Of a DNA stretch of 64,000 nucleotides, positions 25,756 through 34,377 are shown piece by piece. The stretch lies in NCBI GenBank assembly GCA_963664035.2, contig OY760867.2:1426001-1490000 (forward strand), in the 5' to 3' direction. Position 1 is the stretch's first letter. Every line of letters begins with the position of its first letter. The DNA is from G958296245 sp963664035 (GTDB taxonomy: Bacteria; Chloroflexota; Dehalococcoidia; Lucifugimonadales; G958296245). A program made the position numbers and the translations under genes. The notes below the pieces were generated by a model. It worked only from the letters and a program-made list of their open reading frames with translations. It did not search any database and had not been told where the DNA came from.

Positions 25756-26529
25756 CTACCGGCGAGGCTCCCACGAGAAGAACCGGAGGGCAACGAGCAG
25801 CCCGCCCACCATCCACGCGGCCATCACCAGCAGGTGGACCGGGTCGAGCCCCGCGCCGGCCTCGAACGGGTCGAACGACTTGTGCATCGCCTGCGCGAGG
25901 TGCCTCACCGGGAAGAGGTCGGCGACGTACGTGACCCACCAGGGAGCGTCGCGCAGTGGAATGAACACGTCCGATATGAACAGGAGCGGCAGGATGGACA
26001 CGTTTACGATCGGTGGCGCGGCGTCCGCGTTGGGAATGACCGCCGTGATCGCAAGGCCGAGCACGCAGAACGTCGCCGCCCCGACCGCAATCGACGCGAG
26101 GAAGGCGGGCAGGGTGTTGGTGGGTACGTCCACGCCGTAGAACAGCACCCCCGCCGCGGTCACGATGACGACCAGCGTGACCGCCAGGAGCAGGGAGTGC
26201 GCGATCCTGCCGAAGAGGAACGACCACCCGGGAAGCGGCGTGCCGCGTGTGCGCTTGAGCAGGCCCTGTTCCCTCGAAAAGGAAATGCCCATGGCCACGT
26301 TGGTGTAGCAGGTGTAGATCACCGACATTGCCGCTATGGCCGGCACGTAGAAGGTGGACGTGTTCACCGTCCCGCCGGGCAGCTCCAGCTCGCGGTTGCC
26401 GAACAGCAGGTTGAACAGCACGAGGAAGATGAGCGGGAAGAAGAAGACGAAGAACGCCGCCGGCGGGTTCCGCCAGAAGGCGGTGTTCTCATACCTGACC
26501 TGCCTCAGCGCGAGCGCGAACGGACTCAT
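25756..26529 (-). CDS. ABC-2 type transporter permease
   Basis: The protein has 257 residues with six predicted membrane helices, e.g. FFVFFFPLIFLVLFNLLF and LLAVTLVVIVTAAGVLFYG. EQGLLKRTRGTPL is the cytoplasmic coupling segment typical of ABC-2 permeases. It overlaps the ATPase gene by 4 nt (ATGA at 26526-26529), so the two subunits are translationally coupled and form one exporter. The substrate (drug, lipid or polysaccharide) cannot be told. Confidence 0.9.
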   Translation of the reverse strand: MSPFALALRQVRYENTAFWRNPPAAFFVFFFPLIFLVLFNLLFGNRELELPGGTVNTSTFYVPAIAAMSVIYTCYTNVAMGISFSREQGLLKRTRGTPLPGWSFLFGRIAHSLLLAVTLVVIVTAAGVLFYGVDVPTNTLPAFLASIAVGAATFCVLGLAITAVIPNADAAPPIVNVSILPLLFISDVFIPLRDAPWWVTYVADLFPVRHLAQAMHKSFDPFEAGAGLDPVHLLVMAAWMVGGLLVALRFFSWEPRR

Positions 26530-27443
26530 TCAGGCTCCTCGTCGGCGGAGAGCTTCAGGAACACGTCCTCCAGGGACGGGCGCGACACCGAAAGCTCCTC
26601 CAGCTCGATTCCGCGCTCCACCGCCCAGCGCGTCAGGTGGTGGAGCGCGCGCGTCGGCGAGTCCGTAGTGACCGCGTACCGGCCGTCGCCGTCCGGGGGG
26701 CCAACCCGCAGGCCCTCGGGCGGGCCGGCCAACCCGTGGGGCGCCCTGAACCGTATCGTCGTGGCGCCCGCCTCCCTGGCGAGATCGGCCGGACGCCCCT
26801 CGGCCACGATCTCCCCGTGCGCCATGATCGCCACGCGGTCGGCCAGGAACTCCGCCTCGTCCATGTAGTGGGTCGTCAGCAAGATGGTCTTGTCCAGCGC
26901 CTGCAGGTTCTTGACCATCTCCCATGCCCCGCGCCGCGCCGATGGGTCGAACCCCGTGGTCGGCTCGTCCAGGAAGAGGAGCTCCGGGTCTCCGGCAAGT
27001 CCGATGGCGACGTCCAGCCGCCGTTGCTGGCCCCCTGAGAGGCGCTTCACCCTGGCGCGGCGCTCCCGCCTGAGCCCGGTCGCGTCCAGGATCTCCTCCA
27101 GCGGCAGCGGATGGGGATAGTATCCCCTGAACAGGTCGATCGACTCCTCGACGCTCAGGTATGGCTCCACGCCGGTCGACTGGAGCACGATGCCGATCCT
27201 CTGCTTGAGGCCCCGCTCGTTGCGGGCCGGGTCGTATCCCAGCACCTGCACGTCGCCCGCGGTCCTGTCCCTATGCCCCTCCAGTATCTCCACGGTAGTG
27301 GTCTTGCCGGCCCCGTTGGGGCCGAGAAGGGCGAACACCTCGCCCTTGGACACGTGGAGGTCTATGCCCCGCACCGCCTCTATCGCGCCGTAGGACTTGC
27401 GCAGCCCACGCGCCTCGATGGCCGGGGAGGTAGGGGTTGACAT
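26526..27443 (-). CDS. ABC transporter ATP-binding protein (DrrA/CcmA-like)
   Basis: The protein has 305 residues. Walker A is LGPNGAGKTTTVE near 40, the Q-loop is in GIVLQSTGVEPY, the signature is RLSGGQQRRLDVA, Walker B is LLFLDEPTTGFD and the switch His is in LLTTHYMDEA. A C-terminal extension of about 90 residues resembles that of drug-exporter ATPases of the DrrA type. It powers the permease encoded immediately downstream. Confidence 0.93.
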   Translation of the reverse strand: MSTPTSPAIEARGLRKSYGAIEAVRGIDLHVSKGEVFALLGPNGAGKTTTVEILEGHRDRTAGDVQVLGYDPARNERGLKQRIGIVLQSTGVEPYLSVEESIDLFRGYYPHPLPLEEILDATGLRRERRARVKRLSGGQQRRLDVAIGLAGDPELLFLDEPTTGFDPSARRGAWEMVKNLQALDKTILLTTHYMDEAEFLADRVAIMAHGEIVAEGRPADLAREAGATTIRFRAPHGLAGPPEGLRVGPPDGDGRYAVTTDSPTRALHHLTRWAVERGIELEELSVSRPSLEDVFLKLSADEEPE

Positions 27444-27565
27444 AGGGCGTAACGGTAGCGGCCCGTTTCCAACCCTGTCAACTCGGCGCGCCGGCCGTAT
27501 GCGCGACCGCCCCTGGGTGGTACCCTAGTGCTCCAACATTGTTGAAATGATGGCTAACCTTGAGT

Positions 27566-27655
27566 CCCCTCCCCCATTTTGGGGGAGGGTTAGGAACACC
27601 ACGAGGCGCTACGCGCCGACCGCACTTGAATCCCCTCCCCCATTTTGGGGGAGGG
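27566..27655. repeat. Two copies of a second palindromic (REP-like) element
   Basis: CCCCTCCCCCATTTTGGGGGAGGG occurs at 27566-27589 and 27632-27655, each followed by GTTAGG. A GC-rich hairpin (GAGGCGCTACGCGCC) lies between them. The gap 27444-27739 otherwise shows no gene. Confidence 0.92.
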
Positions 27656-27739
27656 TTAGGGTGGGGGCACCGCTGCCCCGCGCAGTATTCTCTCCACCCT
27701 TCATTGCTAGGTTGTCGGTCCACTAGCCGCTCGCAGGCC

Positions 27740-27931
27740 TGGCAAGGAGGCGGATATGTCGCGGCCCTGTGCGGCGTGGAGGCGGAGCTTGGGACGGTGG
27801 AGCCGGGAAAGATAGCCGACCTGGTGGCCGTGGACGGCAACCCCCTCGAGGACATAGAGAACCTGGGCAATCTCTTGCTGGTGTTGAAGCACGGCAAGAT
27901 AGTCGCCGACCATCGCCGGCCGCCTTCGTAA
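27740..27931 (+). pseudogene. C-terminal remnant of an imidazolonepropionase-like amidohydrolase
   Basis: About 60 codons, YVAALCGVEAELGTVEPGKI followed by ADLVAVDGNPLEDIENLG and LVLKHGKIVAD, match the strongly conserved C-terminal end of amidohydrolase-1 proteins. No catalytic barrel, metal-binding histidines or start codon precede it; the upstream sequence is repeat DNA. The gene body was probably lost during a repeat-associated deletion. Confidence 0.75.
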
Positions 27932-28019
27932 CGGACCCCTTCCCGCGGAACGATTTGGGCCGGCGGCGCATATTATCTTGTGAAGGCCCAGAGGGGGAGG
28001 CGGCCATGAGGTCCGACCC

Positions 28020-28568
28020 GTGAGCGATGACGAAGCGATCGCGCGCTGCCAGCAAGGCGACCGCGACGCCTTCCGCCACCTGGTGGACAGGTACAAGGAC
28101 GTGCTGTACGGCACGGCTGTGCTCATGACTGGCAACCGCGCCGTCGGCGAGGAGGTGGTCCAGGAGGCGTTCCTGTCCGCCTGGCGCGGGATCGGAGGCT
28201 TCAAGCGAGGCCGCCCACCCAAGCCCTGGCTGGTGCGCATCCTGGTGAACGAGGTGCTGACCCGGCAGAGAAAGAAGTCGATTCCCGCGATTCCCCTGTC
28301 GGACCTGGATCATGCAGCAGACCCAGCCGCGTCGGACGATGCAGACGCCTTCCAGGACCGCGCGATCGTCCGGCAGGCGCTGGCGCATCTCGTTCCTGAG
28401 CAGCAACAGGTGGTCGTGCTCAGGTACTTCGCCGAGCTGAGCGTGCCCGAGGTGGCCAGGTCGATTGGAGTGAGAGAGGGAACGGTCAAGTCGCGTCTGC
28501 ACAGGGCCCTGAAGCGGCTGCGAAAGAAACTGGAAGAGTCCGGGGTGGAGGTAGATCGACATGGGTAA
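28020..28568 (+). CDS. ECF-type RNA polymerase sigma factor
   Basis: The protein has 182 residues. Region 2 includes FRHLVDRYKDVLYGTAVLM and EEVVQEAFLSAWRGI. Region 4 has LRYFAELSVPEVARSIGV and EGTVKSRLHRALKRLRKKL, the -35-recognising helix-turn-helix. The start is GTG 28020, overlapping the TGA of a five-codon mini-ORF (ATG 28005, preceded by a strong GGGGGAGG), which could couple or tune translation. It overlaps the VWA gene by 8 nt. The partner is likely its regulator. Confidence 0.92.
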   Translation: MSDDEAIARCQQGDRDAFRHLVDRYKDVLYGTAVLMTGNRAVGEEVVQEAFLSAWRGIGGFKRGRPPKPWLVRILVNEVLTRQRKKSIPAIPLSDLDHAADPAASDDADAFQDRAIVRQALAHLVPEQQQVVVLRYFAELSVPEVARSIGVREGTVKSRLHRALKRLRKKLEESGVEVDRHG

Positions 28569-30438
28569 AGGAGATATGCGCGACATGGACATCGAGCACG
28601 TCCTGCGTGATCACTTCGAGACGGAGGCATCCGGGCTGCGCGCCCCCCGCGACCCCTGGGTATGGCTGGAGAGCCGGCTGGAGCCGACGCCCAGCCCCCG
28701 GCTGCTCGGAAGGCTGATCGGTATGCTGCGGGTCCCCTCCTACGCGGTCCCTGGGGCGTTGGCGGCTGTGGCTATGTCCGTCGCAGCCATTGTGGCGGTC
28801 GTGGGGATATGGTCAGTGTTCATGGATACCCGATACCAGTCGCATGTTCAAAGCGCCAGTGGCCGTGATCTCCAAGGCGCCCAAGGCATTATGGGCCTTC
28901 CAGGTCCCCAGAGCGTTGACTACGGGGGAGCCGAAGTGACAAGCCCTTCAGGCCCACCGGATGCGGCAGGTCCCGAAGGCCCAGCAGGCCCCCAAAGCCG
29001 CCCAGCCGCTCAACCTCCAAGCACGACGTTCCGGGACTTCGAGCGGCAGCCCGCCGTACTCGCCTCCAGGGACAACGTTTCGACCTTCAGCCTGGACGTC
29101 GACCGTACCTCATACCAACTCGCGCTGAACTGGGCCAGAGCGGGCTACCAAGTGGAGCCGGACTCGGTGAGGGCTGAGGAGTGGGTCAACGCCTTCGACT
29201 ACGGCTACGCCCCGCCCCTGAACCGCGACAGCTTCGCCATAACCACCGACGCGTTCACGCATCCGTTGGACAGCCGCAAGCGCATGGTCCGCATCGCCTT
29301 CCAGGCGCCGGAGGCGAGCTACCCGGACAGGCAGCTCAACGTTACGCTCGTGCTCGACGCCTCGGCCTCTATGAGTACGGGCAACCGGGTGGACATCGCG
29401 AGAGAGGCCGCCGAGAGCATCAGGCGAAACCTGGGCCGCGGCGACCGGATAGCGGTCGTACACTTCACGTATGAGGTCATTCATGACCTTACCGTCGAGC
29501 ACAGCGCCCCCGACGATCCCAACGTGAGCTGGTCGATAGATCGGCTGGCTCCTCACGACTCCACGAACGTGCAGGCCGGCCTCGATCTCGGCGTCCGGCT
29601 CGCCGACCAGGCCCGGCGGGAGCGCCCGAACGCGTATAACTACATCATCCTCATGTCGGATGGAGTCGCGAACGTGGACGCAACCGACCCGTTCGCCATA
29701 CTGGAGTCGGCGGGCGACCGCGACAGCCGCAACCCGCTGAGGCTCGTCACCATCGGGGTGGGCATAGAGAACTACAACGACTACCTGCTGGAGCAACTGG
29801 CGCAACACGGCAACGGCTGGTACCGGTACCTGAGCACGGTGGAACAGGCGCGGCAGACGTTCAGCCGGGACAACTGGGCCGCGCTCTCGTCACCGTTCGC
29901 GGACCAGACCCGGGCGCAGGTGACCTGGAATAGCGAGGTCGTGGCCTCCTGGCGGATCGTAGGGTACGAGAACCGCGTCACGCCGGACGAGACGTTCACA
30001 CAGGCGCGGAAGGAGTTCGCGGAGATACCCTCGGGAGCGGCCACCACGGTCTTCTACGAGCTGGACTTGAGGGAGGGTTCGCAGAGCGACGCGGGCCCTT
30101 TGGGCGACGTGGAGCTGAGGTGGGTGACTCCCTCGACCGGCGAGTCGAACAGGCAGCACGCCACCATCCTCGGGCGGAGGGACATTGGATTTAGTGCGTT
30201 GGACGACCCTCTCCTCAAGATGGGCGCTATCGTGGCGCTGGCGTCCGATCTCTACAGTAGCCTGCCGCGCGCCGGCTATGCCGATGTCCGTCGAGGGCTG
30301 ACCCTGCTGGGGCACGAGCTGCGGCTCCTGGAGGACCGGCTGGGCCGGCTGGAGGCCTACCGCGACTTCGAGTTCCTGCTGGAGCACATCACGCGCGACC
30401 TCGACGATGGCTCCCGGCCTTCCGGCTACAGCCGATAG
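28561..30438 (+). CDS. Membrane-anchored VWA-domain protein, YfbK-like, coupled to ECF sigma
   Basis: The protein has 625 residues. A short cytoplasmic N-terminus (about 60 residues) precedes one membrane helix (~62-88), then a Gly/Pro-rich linker with collagen-like GPEGPAGPQ. The YfbK-type N-terminal VWA extension follows (STFSLDVDRTSYQLALNWAR), and then the VWA domain. Its MIDAS motif is VLDASASMS near 265, with a DST-type motif and LMSDGVANV. A C-terminal helical part ends the chain. The topology, cytoplasmic stub plus external sensor, and the overlapping sigma gene suggest an anti-sigma or sensor role, which is an inference. GGAGG precedes ATG 28561. Confidence 0.88.
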   Translation: MGKGDMRDMDIEHVLRDHFETEASGLRAPRDPWVWLESRLEPTPSPRLLGRLIGMLRVPSYAVPGALAAVAMSVAAIVAVVGIWSVFMDTRYQSHVQSASGRDLQGAQGIMGLPGPQSVDYGGAEVTSPSGPPDAAGPEGPAGPQSRPAAQPPSTTFRDFERQPAVLASRDNVSTFSLDVDRTSYQLALNWARAGYQVEPDSVRAEEWVNAFDYGYAPPLNRDSFAITTDAFTHPLDSRKRMVRIAFQAPEASYPDRQLNVTLVLDASASMSTGNRVDIAREAAESIRRNLGRGDRIAVVHFTYEVIHDLTVEHSAPDDPNVSWSIDRLAPHDSTNVQAGLDLGVRLADQARRERPNAYNYIILMSDGVANVDATDPFAILESAGDRDSRNPLRLVTIGVGIENYNDYLLEQLAQHGNGWYRYLSTVEQARQTFSRDNWAALSSPFADQTRAQVTWNSEVVASWRIVGYENRVTPDETFTQARKEFAEIPSGAATTVFYELDLREGSQSDAGPLGDVELRWVTPSTGESNRQHATILGRRDIGFSALDDPLLKMGAIVALASDLYSSLPRAGYADVRRGLTLLGHELRLLEDRLGRLEAYRDFEFLLEHITRDLDDGSRPSGYSR

Positions 30439-30470
30439 CATCGTGGCCATTTACACCCGGATTTGACGCG

Positions 30471-30749
30471 GTGACAGGGTTCGCGCCCCACGTGCTGCCC
30501 AGCGGCGGCGCCGAGCTTGACATCATCGGTGCTGGGTTTGATGCGGGTGACACCGTGACCATATCCGTATATGGCAGTCAGTCGGCTCCAAACTCGGAAC
30601 CCGTGGAGCAGATGCTGGGCGAGCTTACGGCTGACGGTAATGGCGTCGTCGTCGGCGCATTTGAGGTTGACCTGTCCCCCGGCTTCTACGGCGTGAGGGC
30701 AGAGGCAACCAGCGGCCAAACGGCACAGGCTCCGCTGATAGTAAAATAG
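30471..30749 (+). CDS. Small Ig-like/IPT-like beta-sandwich protein or fragment
   Basis: The protein has 92 residues from GTG 30471. LPSGGAELDIIGAGFDAGDTV and FYGVRAEATSGQTAQAPLIV resemble the Ig-like or IPT repeat often found in exported bacterial proteins. No signal peptide is present, so this may be the last domain of a decayed surface protein. It follows the VWA gene by 32 nt. Its partner and function are unknown. Confidence 0.5.
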   Translation: MTGFAPHVLPSGGAELDIIGAGFDAGDTVTISVYGSQSAPNSEPVEQMLGELTADGNGVVVGAFEVDLSPGFYGVRAEATSGQTAQAPLIVK

Positions 30750-30802
30750 AGCCCACACGAAAGGCGACCCACCCCCGGCAGTTCGACGGCTCCCGGGGGA
30801 TC

Positions 30803-30982
30803 ATGGGTCCGGGCGGCGCACAAAGCTCACAGCCCACGCCCCAGATCCACCACCTAGCGTTATTGGTGTGGACTTTGCGGTTCTACAGGGACATGTTCGT
30901 CGTTGCCTCGGCGTCACATATGCTCAGATTGGGCCGTAGGGAGGGGTTTGGACGACGTTTTGAGGGTATTGGGGCGGCCTGA
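30803..30982 (+). pseudogene. N-terminal remnant of a VOC/glyoxalase-family protein
   Basis: ATG 30803, with GGGGG 5 nt upstream, opens a 59-codon frame containing QIHHLALLVWTLRFYRDMF. This matches the first strand and helix of VOC proteins (HHLAL-V...TLRFYRD) with the usual linker shortened. After VVASASHMLRLG the similarity stops, and the IS1380-family transposase region begins shortly after. The remainder of the 344-bp gap 30750-31093 shows no gene. Confidence 0.45.
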
Positions 30983-31093
30983 TACCAAGCGGCGGCTCTG
31001 TTGAGTCCAAGGAAGGCATGGCCCGGCCAGACGACACCGCTGAGTCGCCTTCAACCGATGGGCCCTCTCCCCCTACCGGGTCGCCTATGCCGT

Positions 31094-32614
31094 TTACGGC
31101 TCGGCAGCCAGCGCCGATAGCCTCTGCCGCGCTCTGAGCACCAACTCGTATGAGGGGTGTCCACGCGCCAGGCGGATGATCAGCCTTCGAGCGTGCCATA
31201 TGACCCGGCCAGCAAGGGCGATCAGGTTGAAGCGGACCGCTTTCAGACGCTTGCTCACCCACTGTCCGCCCAACACCAGCCGCTTCATCGCCGAGTTCAG
31301 ATTGAAGGCCAGCACCACTATGGCCCACCATGCCGCGTTGGCTCCGAACAGGCCCGAAGGGAGCCTGCCGCCCGCAAGGTCCTCCTTCAACACGCCGTGT
31401 ACCTCCTCACCCTTGCCGCATCTCTGCCTCGACCACCCGATCACCTCGTCTCCCGGTAGGTCTCGGTTGGTCACCAGCCCGAAGACCTTGTGCCAACCCC
31501 GACCGGGCAACTCCATCGCAGGGAATGGAAGCTCTAGCTGGCTGTCCATCCCAGGCAGAGGCTGCTCGTTCAACCGCTCCCTGATGGCTATGAACCGATA
31601 CTCAGGGCTGTTCTTCGAGTGCCCTATCCAGTTGGGCACGAAGTTGACCTCAGCCCACTGTTGGCCCGTATCCACCCTATGCTCGCCCACCTTCCGGTAC
31701 AGCGGCTGCCACTGCCGCTCGGGAACCGCCGACACCGCACGGCGGAACTCCGCCGTCACGTCAACACCCACCGCAAACTCGATCACCCCGAACCGCTCGT
31801 TCCTTCCCTCGGCGCAGTATCGCAGCAACTCCTGCTCGTACCCCGCCGTATCAGACCTCAGCATCACCCTCTCGACGCTGTAATGCAGTTGCTCCAGTGC
31901 TTCGGTCAGCACGCGCAACTGCTGATGGCCCGCAGGCACGTTGCCGTCTCGGAACTCCGAATGAACGATCAGGTCGTCCTCTGAACAGTAGATCGTCAGC
32001 GGCTGGTACGCCCTGTATTTCCTGTAGCTGAAGAGCGCCTCCTGCTTGTGCGTCTCCACCAGGGTCGCGTCCATGTCCAGAGTCGCCACGGTGTGAGGCG
32101 AACGGCTCTGAACGAAGCCCACCATCTCGGCGTTGACCTCCCAGAGACCGCGCAGCGCCTGGTTGGGCGTAGGGATGAATGCCCGGTGAGCTTGCCGCCG
32201 AGACTCCTCGTCTGCGTCGTTGAATCCCGACAGGTACCGGAACACCGCAGACTCCGACGGTACGGTCCGACGCCGCTCCACACGCCATCTCTGGCCCAAC
32301 GCTACGCGCTCCCTGCGACCCATCCCGACCATCTCCGTCTCTCGAAGCACCCGGCAGAACCCCTCGTCCTTCTCAAGGACATCCAGATCGGACACCGACT
32401 CGCCGCCCGCAAGGTTCAGCAGTATCAGCGAGGTGACTATCTGGCTGTCCGTCCAGCCCTGACCGCCTCTACGCAACCCCACGCAGCGCTCTATCGATGA
32501 CTTCAACCCGCACACCTGTATCAACTCCAGGTACGTCGGTAGGCCCGACAGCGCCGTCATACCCGTCGTGCTCTTCTCCCCGGCATACTGGAACGGCAGG
32601 GTGACTTGCTTCAT
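31094..32614 (-). mobile_element. IS1380-family insertion sequence (ends not resolved)
   Basis: The transposase gene occupies this span; the true ends must lie outside it, within roughly 30940-31093 and 32615-32720. I could not find a convincing inverted-repeat pair in those flanks. The element lies between a truncated VOC gene and an amidohydrolase gene. Confidence 0.6.
31094..32614 (-). CDS. IS1380-family transposase
   Basis: The protein has 506 residues from ATG 32614 (MKQVTLPFQYAGE); an upstream TTG/ATG extension to 32656 lacks support. Family signs are GLPTYLELIQVCGL near the start, VATLDMDATLVETHK (catalytic Asp), VMLRSDTAGYEQELLRYC (second Asp) and the C-terminal CGKGEEVHGVLKEDLAGGRL with the Glu, then FGANAAWWAIVVLAFNL. 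The frame is intact and full-length for the family, so the element may be active. Confidence 0.92.
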   Translation of the reverse strand: MKQVTLPFQYAGEKSTTGMTALSGLPTYLELIQVCGLKSSIERCVGLRRGGQGWTDSQIVTSLILLNLAGGESVSDLDVLEKDEGFCRVLRETEMVGMGRRERVALGQRWRVERRRTVPSESAVFRYLSGFNDADEESRRQAHRAFIPTPNQALRGLWEVNAEMVGFVQSRSPHTVATLDMDATLVETHKQEALFSYRKYRAYQPLTIYCSEDDLIVHSEFRDGNVPAGHQQLRVLTEALEQLHYSVERVMLRSDTAGYEQELLRYCAEGRNERFGVIEFAVGVDVTAEFRRAVSAVPERQWQPLYRKVGEHRVDTGQQWAEVNFVPNWIGHSKNSPEYRFIAIRERLNEQPLPGMDSQLELPFPAMELPGRGWHKVFGLVTNRDLPGDEVIGWSRQRCGKGEEVHGVLKEDLAGGRLPSGLFGANAAWWAIVVLAFNLNSAMKRLVLGGQWVSKRLKAVRFNLIALAGRVIWHARRLIIRLARGHPSYELVLRARQRLSALAAEP

Positions 32615-32735
32615 AATAGATGCACCTCGTTGGTGATGGCTTTGCCTGTGCAGCAACCATCTTAGCCCGCTTCAACACGGGCGCCAACGAGGTCTCTCTT
32701 TTACCTAGGTGGGGAATCGGGGACGCCCTGCGGCA

Positions 32736-32764
32736 TTGACTGGCCTGTGAGCCGCTGATACCCT
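32736..32764 (+). promoter_or_regulatory. Putative sigma70 promoter of the amidohydrolase pair
   Basis: TTGACT (32736-32741) and TACCCT (32759-32764) are 17 bp apart, 28 bp before ATG 32792. Confidence 0.4.
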
Positions 32765-32791
32765 CAGCGCACTGGAGCGAGGAACACCCCT

Positions 32792-33571
32792 ATGGCCCAG
32801 GTCGACTTCGATTTCAAGCCCGATGTGCCGGTATTCGACGCCGACGTCGCGTTGGGGCGGCGGCACGACCGCCGCGTCGCCGTCGACGGCGTGGAGGGCA
32901 CGCTGGCGGAGATGGACAGGGCGGGCGTCGAACGCGCCCACGTCTACGCGCCCCACGCCGCGGGATGGGACTCGGCCCACGGCAACGAGTCGCTGGCGCG
33001 GACGATAGCGGGCCAGCCGCGGTTCGTGCCGCAGTTCGCGGCCAACCCGACGGTCGACGACCTCGACGACTTCAGGGCCGCCTTCGGGGCCGCCGCCGCG
33101 CGCTCGGTCCGGGTCGTTCCGGGCCTCCACAACTACCCGTTCCGCGACTGGGTCGTCGGGCCGTGGATGGAGTGGATGGCCGAGGAAAACATCCCGCTGT
33201 GGATTCCCGCTTCCTACTCCTACCACGGCGCCGAGATCGAGGTGGACCCGTCCGAGGTCCACGACACGATGGCGGCCAACCCCGGAGTCACCGCCGTGCT
33301 GGCCGAGGTACACTACAGGCACACCTCGTGGGCGCTGCCGCTGATGAAGGCGCTCCCCAACCTGCTGATCGAGGTCTCGAGGCTAGTCAGCGCCGACGGC
33401 ATCATGAAGTTCGTGGGAGCCGTCGGGGAGCGGCGGGTGATGTACGGCTCGCGCTTCCCGGACGCGCCGATGGCCCCGAACCTCTACTACCTGCACCGGT
33501 GCGGGCTGAGCGACCAAGCCCTCGCCGACGTATGCGCCGGCAACCTCGACCGGCTCTTGGGGACGGCATAG
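32792..33571 (+). CDS. Amidohydrolase-2-like TIM-barrel protein lacking the HxH motif
   Basis: The protein has 259 residues from ATG 32792. It has the shape of amidohydrolase-2 family members: GTLAEMDRAGVERAHVYAPH, RFVPQFAANP, a HYRHTSWALPL strand and a closing VMYGSRFPDAPMAPNLYYL segment. The usual N-terminal D-x-H-x-H metal site is replaced by VFDADVALG, and the late G-S-D Asp is R (GSRFPD). It may therefore be metal-independent or a non-catalytic partner. It lies 2 nt before a paralogue with an intact site, probably one operon. Confidence 0.75.
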   Translation: MAQVDFDFKPDVPVFDADVALGRRHDRRVAVDGVEGTLAEMDRAGVERAHVYAPHAAGWDSAHGNESLARTIAGQPRFVPQFAANPTVDDLDDFRAAFGAAAARSVRVVPGLHNYPFRDWVVGPWMEWMAEENIPLWIPASYSYHGAEIEVDPSEVHDTMAANPGVTAVLAEVHYRHTSWALPLMKALPNLLIEVSRLVSADGIMKFVGAVGERRVMYGSRFPDAPMAPNLYYLHRCGLSDQALADVCAGNLDRLLGTA

Positions 33572-33573
33572 CC

Positions 33574-34335
33574 ATGAACACACCCGTAGTCGATTTCCAC
33601 TGCCACGTCGGACGCCAGGGCATGTACGGCGTGAACGACGACCCGGAACGCTACCTGCGCATCCTGGACGCGGCGGGCGTCGACGTCGCATGCGTCAACT
33701 GCAACTTCTACAGCGACGCCAGGATCGGGAACGACGCCGTCGCCAGCTTCGTCGACCGGTGGCCCGACCGGTTCGTCGGCGCCGCCTTCGTCACGCCGCA
33801 CTACCCGGAGGAGGCAGTACGAGAGCTCGACCGCTGCTTCGACGAGCTTGGGATGAAGTTCATCAAGATATACCCCGACTACTTCGGACGGCCCAACGAC
33901 GACCCCGCGTACTTCCCCATCTACGAGTGGGCGGACGACCGCGGCGTCGCCATCATGGGCCACGCGACATTCGTATTCGACCCGCCCCATCTCGACATCC
34001 CGGCCCGGTTCCTGGGCCTGCACGAGCGCTTCCCCAACGTGACCTGGGTGCTGGCCCACGCGGGCAACGACACCGAGGGCCAGATCGGCGCTGTCGAGGC
34101 CGCGCAACGCTGCGACAAGATCGTCCTGGAGACCTGCACCTCTTACGGCGAGCACGGCACGATCGAGCGGCTGGTCAACGGCGCCGGCAGCGACCGGGTC
34201 ATCTACGGCTCCGACATGCCGCTGATGGACGCTCGGCTCCAGATCGCCAGGGTCGTCACGGCCGACATCTCCGACGAGGCCAAGCGCAAGGTCCTCGGAC
34301 TGAACACGATGCGCCTCCTGGGCCTGGAGCTTTAG
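33574..34335 (+). CDS. Amidohydrolase-2 family metal-dependent hydrolase
   Basis: The protein has 253 residues from ATG 33574. The metal site VVDFHCHVG opens the barrel. MKFIKIYPDY, the MGHATF His, WVLAHAGND His and the YGSDMPLMD Asp complete the set expected for this family, which includes decarboxylases and lactone or amide hydrolases. The late YGEHGTIERLVNGAGSDRVIYGSD segment is typical. The substrate is unknown. It is cotranscribed with the preceding paralogue, whose active site is altered; a heterodimer is possible. Confidence 0.87.
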   Translation: MNTPVVDFHCHVGRQGMYGVNDDPERYLRILDAAGVDVACVNCNFYSDARIGNDAVASFVDRWPDRFVGAAFVTPHYPEEAVRELDRCFDELGMKFIKIYPDYFGRPNDDPAYFPIYEWADDRGVAIMGHATFVFDPPHLDIPARFLGLHERFPNVTWVLAHAGNDTEGQIGAVEAAQRCDKIVLETCTSYGEHGTIERLVNGAGSDRVIYGSDMPLMDARLQIARVVTADISDEAKRKVLGLNTMRLLGLEL

Positions 34336-34377
34336 CGCCGAGAAGCCGTCCGCCGACGCGGCAAACGCAGGCGCAAC

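Noticed and set aside
30750..31093. A tRNA or other structural RNA in this gap
   Set aside because: No cloverleaf with a T-loop GGTTCGA-like arm and acceptor pairing was seen.
30940..32720. Terminal inverted repeats of the IS1380-family element
   Set aside because: Candidate ends at both sides did not match each other well enough.
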